Shown: positions 1 to 6,172 of the stretch, one piece after another
How the letters are laid out: every line of letters starts with the position of its first letter
Position numbering within the stretch: position 1 is the first letter of the stretch
The notes under the pieces: model-generated
What the model was told of the DNA's origin: nothing
The model's database searches: none
The model's input: only the letters and a program-made list of their open reading frames with translations
From: Bacillota bacterium
GTDB taxonomy: Bacteria; Bacillota; Clostridia; Peptostreptococcales; Anaerovoracaceae
Assembly (NCBI GenBank): GCA_029266295.1
Contig: JAQSXD010000206.1
Location: 1 to 6,746, forward strand
Direction of reading: 5' to 3'
Length of the DNA: 6,746 nucleotides
Program-made: the position numbers and the translations under genes

Positions 1-139
1 TGAGCTGCCCCAGCTCCTCCAGAATCGTTCCGCTCATGACAATAAAAGCACGCTTTCGAACTGCGGGAAGATCTTTCAGAGAATTTACCGCATTTTCACC
101 GCAATAAATATGTCCGCAGCCAAGCTTAATCCCATACAT
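1..139 (-). CDS. Iron-containing alcohol dehydrogenase, N-terminal fragment (cut by window edge)
   Basis: Only the first 46 codons lie in the window; the gene continues past base 1. The translation begins MYGIKLGCGHIYCGENAV and continues through a K-R-A-F-I-V strand to E-E-L-G. This matches the start of the Fe-ADH family (dehydroquinate-synthase-like fold), where a G-x-(N/G)-A-(L/V)-x-x-L turn precedes a K-R-A-(L/F)-I-V beta strand. The iron-binding residues lie further on and cannot be seen. The start ATG (137-139) has GGTAGGA about 7 bases upstream. The gene follows the zinc dehydrogenase stop by 18 bases, so the two are almost certainly co-transcribed. Inferred role: reduction of the short aldehyde released by the aldolase, as FucO reduces lactaldehyde in fucose fermentation. 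It could instead oxidise a polyol. Confidence 0.75.
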   Translation of the reverse strand, partial: MYGIKLGCGHIYCGENAVNSLKDLPAVRKRAFIVMSGTILEELGQL

Positions 140-157
140 TATTTTTTCCTACCTTTC

Positions 158-1201
158 CTATTCCCCATAAACGATCGCGTTTTTGATGACTGCGCCGGAA
201 GCATGCTCTCGGATGGCCTTTTCCAGGTCTGGCAACGCATATTCATTCTGAATAAAATCTTCACCGGATATGATTCCCATCTTCAAAAGCTCCATGGCTG
301 TCATCACATGTCGCGGCGTTGTATGAAAGACTCCCTTGATCGTAATCTGTGAATAATGCAAGAGGGTAGCATCCACCTCCAGCACAGATCCGGATTTCGT
401 TCCGCCGAACAGAAGTACGAACCCGCCCTTTCGAACCATCTGCACACTGGTGTTCCAAACATCAATCAGGCCTGTCGCTTCTATGACAATATCGGCACCC
501 AGACTGTCTTCCGTTAACGAACGCACTGCCTTTGCAGTGTCATCGATTCCCGTTAAATTCAGGGTTTGGTGAACACCCAGTTTTTCTGCGAGATCAAGGC
601 GGTTTTGCAGCAGATCGGTCACGATGACCTTTGCACCCTTTCGCACTGCTAACCGTGCAAACATTAAACCGATGGGGCCAGCTCCATTGACCACAACAAT
701 GTCACCAAGCCGGATGGGACTGCTTTCGATTCCGTATACTGCGCAGGCAAAGGGTTCCAGAAGAGAAGCTGTTTTATCGGAAACCGAATCGTCCAGCAGA
801 AACATATTCTGCCGAACGATGGTTTCAGGGACTCTCACATATTCTGCATAGCTGCCGCGGTTAAACGTTATATCCGAACACATGGAGTGCAAGCCCTTTT
901 TACAGAAGCTGCAGCAGTTGCAGGGAGCGCTGTTATGCACCGCAACCCGGTCTCCTTCACGAAACCCTTTCACGCCCTTGCCCACAGCAGAAATGATACC
1001 CGAGAATTCATGTCCATAAGGATGGGGCGGTTTTAGCAAAGGATATCCTCTTTTAAAATTCTTCACATCAGTCCCGCAGGTGCTGGAGATCTTGTTCTTG
1101 ATTAAAACTTCCCCGGAACCGATTCGCGGGATATCGGTCTCAAGAATGCGGATGTCCTCAACACCATACAACATCGCGCTGAGCATTCTTCCCTCTTCCA
1201 T
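158..1201 (-). CDS. Zinc-dependent medium-chain alcohol/polyol (phosphate) dehydrogenase
   Basis: This 347-residue protein has the usual length of the sorbitol/threonine/galactitol-1-phosphate dehydrogenase group. Catalytic zinc ligands are visible as C42 (CGTD), H64-E65 (GHE) and E149 (LLEP). A structural zinc site is formed by C94, C97, C100 and C108 with C-x2-C-x2-C-x7-C spacing. A Rossmann motif GAGPIG lies at about 173-178, and the acidic D196 ending the second strand suggests NAD rather than NADP. Inferred role: oxidation of the phosphorylated polyol from the PTS to a ketose phosphate, as GatD does for galactitol 1-phosphate; the substrate is not readable from sequence. The start at 1201 has AGGAGGG 7 bases upstream. 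A second ATG at 1186 (MLSAMLYG) looks more like the family's usual N-terminus and has a weaker site, so five residues may be extra. It lies 17 bases after the aldolase stop. Confidence 0.93.
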   Translation of the reverse strand: MEEGRMLSAMLYGVEDIRILETDIPRIGSGEVLIKNKISSTCGTDVKNFKRGYPLLKPPHPYGHEFSGIISAVGKGVKGFREGDRVAVHNSAPCNCCSFCKKGLHSMCSDITFNRGSYAEYVRVPETIVRQNMFLLDDSVSDKTASLLEPFACAVYGIESSPIRLGDIVVVNGAGPIGLMFARLAVRKGAKVIVTDLLQNRLDLAEKLGVHQTLNLTGIDDTAKAVRSLTEDSLGADIVIEATGLIDVWNTSVQMVRKGGFVLLFGGTKSGSVLEVDATLLHYSQITIKGVFHTTPRHVMTAMELLKMGIISGEDFIQNEYALPDLEKAIREHASGAVIKNAIVYGE

Positions 1202-1218
1202 AATTGAACCCTCCTACA

Positions 1219-1899
1219 TTAATAGCCTGTTCCGTCTTTTTTCTCTCCTGCTTTGCTCGGCTGTCCATAGCTCTTAAAGCTTTCCATTACAACATCCATT
1301 TCTGCGTTGCTAAGCACAACAGGATTGCCCATGCAGGAAGCTCTCCATTGCATCTCTGCTACAAACTCAACATTTACTGCAAGGCCAAATGCCTTCGCGA
1401 GTGTTGGTCCGCAAGTCACCAGCCCGTGATTGGCAAGGAGAACCGCCTTGCTTTTTCCAATAACCTTTTCCACGTTTTCCGCCAGCTCCATTGTTCCGAA
1501 AGTTGCGTACTCCGCACAAGGGACTTCGGGCACTCCGGCTCCGCCGATTACATAATGCACTGCTCTCAAAGGCATATTCAGGCATGAAATTGTTGTGCAA
1601 AAGGTGGAATGGGTGTGAACAGCAGCCCGGGCCTCGGGTTTGTTTTGATACATAACCGTGTGAAGTCCATGTTCGCTTGATGGCTTGCGCGTACCGTCAA
1701 TGATGTTGTTTTTCAGGTCCATAACAACGATATCTTCCGGCTGGGTTGAAAAATAATCAAGACCCGAAGGGCTGATTGCCATATAACCTGTTTCCGGATC
1801 GTAGATACTGATATTTCCGCTGGTGCCCTTGCTCAAACCGGATGAACTCATTTTCCGTCCATATTCTGCAATTTCAATTCTTTCTTTTTCCATCAACAT
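1219..1899 (-). CDS. fucA: Class II aldolase, L-fuculose-1-phosphate aldolase-like
   Basis: This 226-residue soluble enzyme belongs to the class II aldolase/adducin family. FucA splits a ketose 1-phosphate into dihydroxyacetone phosphate and an aldehyde using zinc. The active-site pattern is complete and at nearly the same residue numbers as E. coli FucA: T26-S-G-N29, S43-P-S-G, S74-S75 (phosphate pocket), E76 (catalytic), H95-x-H97 and H158 (zinc), and Y116 in a VHY motif. The C-terminal half (PCAEYATFGT, VLS...SFKSYG) also reads like FucA. The intact phosphate pocket argues for a phosphorylated substrate. The start is chosen at ATG 1899 because AAGGAG (1908-1913) sits 8 bases upstream; an in-frame TTG at 1944 would add 15 residues but would put the ribosome site inside the gene. 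No fucose isomerase or kinase is visible, so the true substrate may be a related ketose 1-phosphate. The upstream gap (1900-1991) holds only a weak TTGACC -35-like box at about 1950 without a good -10. Confidence 0.92.
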   Translation of the reverse strand: MLMEKERIEIAEYGRKMSSSGLSKGTSGNISIYDPETGYMAISPSGLDYFSTQPEDIVVMDLKNNIIDGTRKPSSEHGLHTVMYQNKPEARAAVHTHSTFCTTISCLNMPLRAVHYVIGGAGVPEVPCAEYATFGTMELAENVEKVIGKSKAVLLANHGLVTCGPTLAKAFGLAVNVEFVAEMQWRASCMGNPVVLSNAEMDVVMESFKSYGQPSKAGEKKDGTGY

Positions 1900-1991
1900 A
1901 TTCATTACTCCTTGTAATTTATTTAAAACGTTACCCGTAGACAAACCCAGTGGTCAAAGTCTTCAATCATACAATCCATCGATCAAAATCT

Positions 1992-3047
1992 TTAACCCTT
2001 GAGATCCCGTTGATTGACAACCATATCGCTCTTTCCCGCTTCCCAGAATTCCTTGATGGTGCGCGCCAAAAGCAATGGAGATTTGGGCAGAGCGTCAACC
2101 ACGTTTCCGGCTGTGTGAGGCGTCATCGTTAGATTATCAAGTTCCAGAAGCGGATCTCCGGGCGCAATGGGTTCTTCCCAGAAAACGTCCAGCGCTGCCC
2201 CACCTATTTTCCTGTTTTTCAATGCTGCAATCAGTGCATCCTTATCAATCACTCCGGCCCGTGAGGTATTGATGAGATATGCTGTGGGCTTCATGAGACC
2301 GATGAGGGTTTCCCCAATCATTTTCTCCGTTTCAGGAGTTAACCTCAGATGCAGGGAAACGATATCTGCCGTTCGGAACAATTCTTCCTGCTCCGTCAAT
2401 CGAATAGCAAGTCCGGCTTGGTCAAGGGAGTCCTGACTCACATAGGGATCATGTGCAATGACATTCATGCCGATGCCGGCTGCTTTTTTCGCTACGAGCT
2501 TGCCGATATGACCAAGTCCAACCACCCCCAAAGTCATGTCGCACATGGAGGTCGTATAGGCACTGTTACGAGATTCCTGACGCCAGCTGCCTTGCTTTAG
2601 TGCAGCATGCGCCCTGGCGATGTTGCGTGTTTCTGCGAACATCAGGCCGATAGCGAAGTCCGAAGTTGCCTCTGCGTTCCTGATGCAGTGGATTACCGGA
2701 ATGGCTCGCCTTGTTGCGGCAGCTACATCTACGTGTTCCATTCCGCCCCGGCAGGTTCCGATGAGTTTTAGATTCCTGCCCGCATCGATCAGATCTTCAG
2801 GCACCGGGCAGAAATGGGTCAGCAAGATGTCCGCATCCGCAACCTCACGATATGCCTCCTCCGGCACCATTTCAGCAGTAGGTCCATTTTTCTCAATGTT
2901 ATGCGCCTTTTTCTGAAACTCCTGACGCGTCTCTGCAGGCCAGAGAACCGGCACAACCGTAACGGTTCCCGGTTCTCCCAGCGACTCTGCTGCTTCCTTC
3001 ATCAGCGGAATCGGCACCACGATATCTCCGATTACTACAATTTTCAT
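1992..3047 (-). CDS. D-isomer-specific 2-hydroxyacid dehydrogenase (NAD-dependent)
   Basis: This 351-residue cytoplasmic oxidoreductase interconverts a 2-hydroxyacid and a 2-keto acid. The N- and C-terminal catalytic segments flank a Rossmann NAD domain of about residues 120-300. The motif G177-L-G-H-I-G182 and D200 at the end of the next strand indicate NAD(H). The family's catalytic Arg-Glu-His set is present: R263 (NTSRAGVID), E292 (DVFWEEP) and H311 (TPHTAGN). The start ATG at 3047 has GGAGG 7 bases upstream. It resembles the phosphoglycerate/glycerate dehydrogenase superfamily, but I cannot assign a substrate. It lies between the PTS permease and the aldolase, separated from EIIC by a 246-base repeat-rich gap. 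Polyol-phosphate catabolism does not normally need this enzyme, so it may handle an acid side product (lactate or glycolate type) or signal a sugar-acid substrate. Confidence 0.92.
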   Translation of the reverse strand: MKIVVIGDIVVPIPLMKEAAESLGEPGTVTVVPVLWPAETRQEFQKKAHNIEKNGPTAEMVPEEAYREVADADILLTHFCPVPEDLIDAGRNLKLIGTCRGGMEHVDVAAATRRAIPVIHCIRNAEATSDFAIGLMFAETRNIARAHAALKQGSWRQESRNSAYTTSMCDMTLGVVGLGHIGKLVAKKAAGIGMNVIAHDPYVSQDSLDQAGLAIRLTEQEELFRTADIVSLHLRLTPETEKMIGETLIGLMKPTAYLINTSRAGVIDKDALIAALKNRKIGGAALDVFWEEPIAPGDPLLELDNLTMTPHTAGNVVDALPKSPLLLARTIKEFWEAGKSDMVVNQRDLKG

Positions 3048-3070
3048 TTCAGTTCCTCCATCTGTTTCGT

Positions 3071-3094
3071 GGTAGCGTCAAGTTTGGCACTACC
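3071..3094. other. Small hairpin in the leader of the hydroxyacid dehydrogenase gene
   Basis: A 7-base-pair stem (GGTAGCG with CACTACC, one G-T wobble) encloses a 10-base loop. On the operon (minus) strand it ends about 24 bases before the dehydrogenase start and precedes its ribosome site. On the plus strand it is followed by a T-rich run (CTTTTCTTTTT), so it would look like an intrinsic terminator for plus-strand transcription, although no plus-strand gene is present. A regulatory or mRNA-stability role is only a possibility. Confidence 0.35.
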
Positions 3095-3147
3095 CTTTTC
3101 TTTTTCACCCTCAGGATGCGCCAAGCAAAAAATTGAACCGATCAGAT

Positions 3148-3250
3148 GTGTGCACGGAATGAATCAGTGCTTCCCTAACTTAAGATTCGTTCTGCCTTGG
3201 GAAAAAGCAGAACGAATCTTAGAGAAACGCTGATTCATTCGTGCGCACAC
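3148..3250. repeat. Long imperfect inverted repeat (MITE- or REP-like hairpin element)
   Basis: Two arms, 3148-3195 and 3207-3250, are reverse complements apart from small indels and a few mismatches; they surround an 11-base loop. The inner 15 base pairs (3181-3195 with 3207-3221) are perfect. The ends read GTGTGCAC and GTGCGCACAC. The outer arms each contain the repeat core found again at 3254-3276 and 4777-4808. A 5-base insertion (TAACT, 3176-3180) is present only in the left arm. There is no U-tract after the stem on the operon strand, so it is not a classical terminator. I see no clear target-site duplication. The size, the inverted ends and the other copies nearby suggest a small non-autonomous mobile or REP-type element. 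Confidence 0.85.
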
Positions 3251-3253
3251 CTC

Positions 3254-3276
3254 ATTCAATCAGCGCTTCCGTAAAT
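3254..3276 (+). repeat. Partial extra copy of the intergenic repeat core
   Basis: The stretch ATTCAATCAGCGCTTCCGTAA matches the core of the left arm of the neighbouring inverted repeat and the copy at 4783-4807, with one or two differences. It lies 3 bases beyond the right end of the long palindrome, just after the EIIC stop codon on the operon strand. It is complementary to the right arm (3222-3240), so the right arm can in principle pair with either this copy or the left arm. Confidence 0.6.
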
Positions 3277-3293
3277 CAGGGTTATAATATGTA

Positions 3294-4736
3294 TTAAACC
3301 GTTGCCTCTGCTTCTGGTTTTGTGGGTACATACGCATTACCGAGCGCATTCTTTTCAAGATACTCATGCACAGCACTCTTATTCTTTTTGAATAAGATGT
3401 ATAGCACCAGATAAACAATGACCGTTCCTGCAATGATTACCGGGTTCATGGTCAGAAACGCCATCGTGATGACACCCGCTGTGCAGTTGGACATAATGAA
3501 GCCAATGACGAAGGTTCCGGCAGCCAGGGCTGTTGCAGCCGCTTCAAATCCGGTATCGGATGCAATCTGAGTAAAGGTTACTGCCCAATAGGAGGCCATG
3601 GCAAGCTTTGCGCAGAAGACGATGCATCCCATAACCCAGGATTTCACGATATTTCCATTGCTCAGGCAAACCGGGATCTCCATCATATAAGGAAGAGATG
3701 GCAGCACCATGACCGGCAGCACCATGTTACCCGGTATGAGAAATGCTAGCAGTACCGCAAAGGGGATTACCAAAAGTCCCGTAGTAAGCGTGGCGGGTTC
3801 TCCATAACCTAGTGCATCGTTAACAGCCAGAATAAACTCCCGGTTCTTTCCATATCTGCTGTTTTTCAGCGTTTTACGGGAATAGTCTGTAAGGGTTGTA
3901 AATCCAGAGGCGAACAGTCCGGCAATCTTGGGGAAGATAGCCATAACAGCGGAGCAGGTGATGGCAACATTAGCGACCTGACCCCAGCCTGCCATGGTAT
4001 TCAAAGTGGTAAAGCCACCGACAATCCCCAGAATTAATCCAACGATAATCCCGATGTACATTGGCTCACCCATGAATCCAATCTTTTTACGGATGGCTGC
4101 CGGATCTGCACTCAGCTTATCCATGCCCAGCTTGCTGAATAGAATGTTCAGCACAAGATACAAGGGGGCATCGCCGTTATGATGGGGCGCCGTCATTGCA
4201 CAGGAGGGATAATGATAATAGTTGGACCATCTCTTCTGCATAACCTCAGCAATGAGCAGAATGACCAGATTGATAAAGAGCATAAGGCCAAAAGCCAAAA
4301 CCAGGTTTTGTGTCAGTTGATAGAGGACGGATCCCCAAACAATGATCGAATAATTATTCCACAGATCTGATGGCATGAAGATGTCGGTCCACTTCACAAG
4401 CCAGAGCAGGATTTGAAAGACAAGCCCCACACCAATAAACATCATTCCGATTTGAGTGGAATAAGCCACGGAAGCGACAGCCTGCCAGCCGATATCCAGT
4501 GCTGGCAGATTGATCCCACTCGCTCCTACCAGCTGTTGAACCAGCGGCGTAAGCACCGTACCAAAGGCGCTGGTGATAAAACCCATACCTTTTAAGCCGA
4601 CTCCGATGAGTACTGCGGATGCAAACGCCTTTTTTGTAGGAGCGCGGAACAGCTTGCAAATAGCGAAAATAATCAGCGGAACCATGATATAATTGCCGAA
4701 CGTATCAAAAAAACTTTTCAGAACACTAAAGAACAT
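3294..4736 (-). CDS. gatC: PTS galactitol-family (Gat) transporter subunit EIIC
   Basis: This 480-residue integral membrane protein is the sugar channel of a Gat-family PTS permease. I see about ten hydrophobic segments, roughly at residues 13-30, 40-66, 88-118, 130-165, 223-245, 255-280, 315-340, 365-385, 403-423 and 430-450. It has GatC hallmarks: PHHNGDAPLY at about 184-193 (family P-H-x-x-x-x-A-P/Y), GFMGEP at about 220-225, LGYGEPA at 309-315 and IPGNMVLP at 334-341. The length is close to the family's 450-480. The start ATG at 4736 follows an AAGGAAGGG purine run by about 9 bases. It is the third permease gene after EIIA and EIIB. Substrate specificity within the family (galactitol, ribitol, arabitol and others) cannot be read from sequence. 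Related repeat copies lie on both sides of the gene. Confidence 0.93.
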   Translation of the reverse strand: MFFSVLKSFFDTFGNYIMVPLIIFAICKLFRAPTKKAFASAVLIGVGLKGMGFITSAFGTVLTPLVQQLVGASGINLPALDIGWQAVASVAYSTQIGMMFIGVGLVFQILLWLVKWTDIFMPSDLWNNYSIIVWGSVLYQLTQNLVLAFGLMLFINLVILLIAEVMQKRWSNYYHYPSCAMTAPHHNGDAPLYLVLNILFSKLGMDKLSADPAAIRKKIGFMGEPMYIGIIVGLILGIVGGFTTLNTMAGWGQVANVAITCSAVMAIFPKIAGLFASGFTTLTDYSRKTLKNSRYGKNREFILAVNDALGYGEPATLTTGLLVIPFAVLLAFLIPGNMVLPVMVLPSLPYMMEIPVCLSNGNIVKSWVMGCIVFCAKLAMASYWAVTFTQIASDTGFEAAATALAAGTFVIGFIMSNCTAGVITMAFLTMNPVIIAGTVIVYLVLYILFKKNKSAVHEYLEKNALGNAYVPTKPEAEATV

Positions 4737-4761
4737 ATGATTCTTCCCTTCCTTTCTTGTT

Positions 4762-4808
4762 TTTCCCTAGGGAAACGCGCACGGAATTAATCAGCGCTTC
4801 CCTAAATA
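4762..4808. repeat. Repeat-core copy with palindrome between EIIB and EIIC
   Basis: This is a second location of the repeat found at 3148-3276: 4777-4808 matches the left-arm sequence there, with core AATCAGCGCTTCCCTAA. It is preceded by a perfect 14-base palindrome, TTTCCCTAGGGAAA (4762-4775). TAGGGAAACGC (4768-4778) pairs with GCGCTTCCCTA (4794-4804) with one mismatch, giving an 11-position stem with a 15-base loop. The layout looks like a shrunken derivative in which part of the second arm was lost. It fills much of the 101-base EIIB-EIIC spacer. Confidence 0.75.
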
Positions 4809-4837
4809 CCTACCCCTTGAAAAGCAGTCTTTTTTCC

Positions 4838-5140
4838 CTACCCAAGATTGAGCTTGCTGACTGCCGCCAGCAGTTCCTCTACAAACTCCTGCTCATTAAT
4901 CCCCACCAGAAATCCTGTAGCATTCAGTACCGGAATTCCATATACATCATCCACCGGGCTGGTGTACGCAATCAGATCATAGCCGCCACCCTCCAACGCT
5001 AATGCAACGCCTCCCGGTGCTACCTCAGTGGAATCCATAACATATCCGTGCTCCGCCAATACATCCTCCAATTTGGATGACAACATTGCAGAGCTAACCG
5101 TTCCCGAGCCGCATACGGACAAAAGCTTTACAGATCTCAA
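4838..5140 (-). CDS. gatB: PTS galactitol-family subunit EIIB
   Basis: This protein of about 100 residues is the cytoplasmic phosphocarrier that passes phosphate from EIIA to the substrate during transport through EIIC. The active-site loop V-C10-G-S-G-T-V-S-S sits at the end of the first beta strand, as in GatB-type EIIB proteins. The size fits the family (about 95-100). The start is chosen at TTG (5138-5140): GAGGAG (5149-5154) lies 8 bases upstream, and this start puts the active cysteine at residue 10, as is usual. In-frame ATGs at 5173 and 5158 would add 11 or 6 residues but place the ribosome site inside the gene. It follows EIIA by 25 bases and precedes EIIC by 101 bases containing a repeat. 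Confidence 0.88.
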   Translation of the reverse strand: MRSVKLLSVCGSGTVSSAMLSSKLEDVLAEHGYVMDSTEVAPGGVALALEGGGYDLIAYTSPVDDVYGIPVLNATGFLVGINEQEFVEELLAAVSKLNLG

Positions 5141-5165
5141 TTCAATCTCTCCTCTCATAAAAAAA

Positions 5166-5615
5166 TTATTCATCTTCTAAAACGCTCAGGCAGTTTAAAA
5201 CCTCTTGAACGCTCGTAGAATTCTTAATCCGTTTGAGCAGCTCAGCATCCTGGATGACACGCATCATCTTTTTCAGCATACCAACCTGTTGTTTTGAATC
5301 TTTTACAACCAGCGGTATAATGATCTCGCAGCTCAAAGTTCTTTCTCTCATTCCCATCATCCTGAACGCTACCGATTCTCTGGGAAGAATCACTCCCACA
5401 GCCGGTTTTATCACAAGCTCATTGTTTGTATGGGGAATCGCAATATTATATTGTTTCCCCGGCAGTCCGGTAGGAAGTTCGTCTTCTCTTTGGAGAACCG
5501 CATCCACATAACCGGGCTTTACATACCCATACTCTTCAAAGCGTGCGCCCATCATTCGAATGCAGTCTTCTGCACTTTCCACATCTGCATCCAAAATAAT
5601 AAAACGCTCATCCAA
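5166..5615 (-). CDS. gatA: PTS EIIA subunit (fructose/galactitol EIIA-2 fold)
   Basis: This 149-residue cytoplasmic phosphocarrier takes phosphate from HPr and gives it to EIIB. The family motif N-I-A-I-P-H62-T holds the phosphorylated histidine. It is followed by P-A-V-G-V-I-L-P and a V-A-F strand typical of the EIIA-2 family. The reported start is the TTG at 5613-5615, but the only strong ribosome site, AAGGAGGT (5635-5642), lies 19 bases from it. An in-frame ATA at 5625-5627 sits 7 bases from that site and would add I/M-S-T-L to the N-terminus, giving a typical (S-x-L-L-D-E) EIIA beginning. The stop lies just before the EIIB ribosome site. Assignment as the partner of the Gat-type EIIB and EIIC rests on adjacency. 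Confidence 0.9.
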   Translation of the reverse strand: MDERFIILDADVESAEDCIRMMGARFEEYGYVKPGYVDAVLQREDELPTGLPGKQYNIAIPHTNNELVIKPAVGVILPRESVAFRMMGMRERTLSCEIIIPLVVKDSKQQVGMLKKMMRVIQDAELLKRIKNSTSVQEVLNCLSVLEDE

Positions 5616-5634
5616 TAACGTACTTATTGTAATT

Positions 5635-5642
5635 ACCTCCTT
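5635..5642 (-). promoter_or_regulatory. Ribosome binding site deciding the EIIA start
   Basis: The sequence AAGGAGGT on the minus strand is a near-perfect Shine-Dalgarno. It is 19 bases from the TTG start and 7 bases from an in-frame ATA (5625-5627). No ATG, GTG or TTG lies at normal spacing in the EIIA frame, so the real start is either a poorly spaced TTG or a rare ATA. Confidence 0.7.
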
Positions 5643-5744
5643 ATTGCCTTTTTCTCTGCCGCCTTTAACATACCATATCGCTCAGCTGCAAATAAGGCCA
5701 AATCCATTCAAGCTTCTGCACCGTTATCGATGCAAAGATCTGAG

Positions 5745-5762
5745 CCGATTGGCGCCAGTCGG
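5745..5762. promoter_or_regulatory. 18-base near-palindrome upstream of the EIIABC genes
   Basis: CCGATTGGCGCCAGTCGG is symmetric about GGCGCC with one mismatched pair. It lies in the 152-base gap between the zinc-ribbon membrane protein stop and EIIA, the largest gap upstream of the permease genes. No T-run follows on either strand, so it does not look like a terminator. It could be an operator, a protein site or chance. The rest of the gap (5628-5744) shows no convincing sigma-70 promoter and no conserved RNA element I recognise. Confidence 0.3.
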
Positions 5763-5767
5763 TACAT

Positions 5768-6172
5768 TCAACCAATGATCAACACCGCAAAAAAGGCAGT
5801 GAGCACTGCGGCAGCAGTTCGTATGATAATCCTGGTCCTATAAATGCCAAGTCTCTGATAACGCTCATACCTTGTGAAAACCAATGGACAAATAAAAACC
5901 GCCGTGCTGACACCAAGTGCAGGAACATACTTCCACTCGGTCTGTACCTCATAGCCCAGCAAAAGGAGATTTGCTGCCACAAGGACAAACAATGCGATGT
6001 AGAGCCAGATGCGAAAATGACTGTCATAGCTTACAAACTGTTGAGATTTCTCAAAACAAGCTCCGCTGCAGCTTGGCAGCTCATGATTTGCTCCGGGATT
6101 AATGATATAATCTCTGGAAAGAGTAGATTTGCCGCAATACAGGCAATGCTCTGATTTATTATCTGGCTTCAT
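5768..6172 (-). CDS. Small zinc-ribbon-like membrane protein, unknown function
   Basis: I do not recognise this 134-residue protein by name. An N-terminal segment carries C10-x2-C13 and C35-x3-C39, with H30 between them, a likely Cys4 metal-binding knuckle of the zinc-ribbon/TRASH-like type. Three hydrophobic spans follow at about 53-73, 81-101 and 114-133, and the protein ends right after the last span. The loop between spans 2 and 3 is basic (RYERYQRLGIYRTR), so it is probably cytoplasmic. The start is placed at ATG 6172 because GGGGGAA lies 6 bases upstream; earlier in-frame ATGs reach back to 6229, deeper inside the Enzyme I gene. It overlaps that gene by 14 bases, indicating translational coupling. 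Its place between Enzyme I and EIIA suggests a link to the PTS operon, but none is proven. Possible roles are metal sensing, redox sensing or membrane anchoring. Confidence 0.75.
   Translation of the reverse strand: MKPDNKSEHCLYCGKSTLSRDYIINPGANHELPSCSGACFEKSQQFVSYDSHFRIWLYIALFVLVAANLLLLGYEVQTEWKYVPALGVSTAVFICPLVFTRYERYQRLGIYRTRIIIRTAAAVLTAFFAVLIIG

Noticed and set aside
2..16. GAGCTGCCCCAGCTC inverted repeat
   Set aside because: It lies inside the Fe-alcohol dehydrogenase coding region and encodes ordinary family residues; a 6-base stem there is expected by chance.
1204..1587. 127-codon open frame on the plus strand
   Set aside because: It lies wholly opposite the FucA-like aldolase, which has a full active-site pattern; the translation is Cys/Ser/His-rich with no recognisable domain and no good ribosome site.
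1921..1936. CcpA (cre) site around AAAACGTTACC
   Set aside because: The spacing of the A-A and C-G positions does not fit the cre consensus on either strand.
3181..3221. Intrinsic terminator after EIIC
   Set aside because: The stem is strong, but no U-run follows it on the operon strand, and the downstream genes appear to belong to the same pathway.
2814..3233. 139-codon open frame on the plus strand running into the inverted repeat
   Set aside because: It is opposite the hydroxyacid dehydrogenase start and the repeat element, has no family resemblance and ends inside the palindrome; it is a shadow frame.
3283..3290. Perfect TATAAT on the plus strand, and TATTAT on the minus strand, just after the EIIC stop
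   Set aside because: Neither strand has a -35-like hexamer at 16-18 bases; a lone -10 box in AT-rich DNA is weak evidence.
4354..4659. 101-codon minus-strand frame inside EIIC
   Set aside because: It is an out-of-frame reading of the EIIC gene, Arg/Ser/Cys-rich and without domain features.
5679..5700. Sigma-54-like promoter (TGGC...TTGCA) upstream of EIIA
   Set aside because: The GG-to-GC distance is 8 bases instead of the required 10, so it does not fit a -24/-12 promoter despite the attraction of LevR-type control for Gat operons.
5779..6027. 82-codon minus-strand frame inside the zinc-ribbon membrane protein gene
   Set aside because: It overlaps in another frame a protein that has a clear ribosome site, Cys knuckle and membrane spans; it is hydrophobic only because it shadows them.
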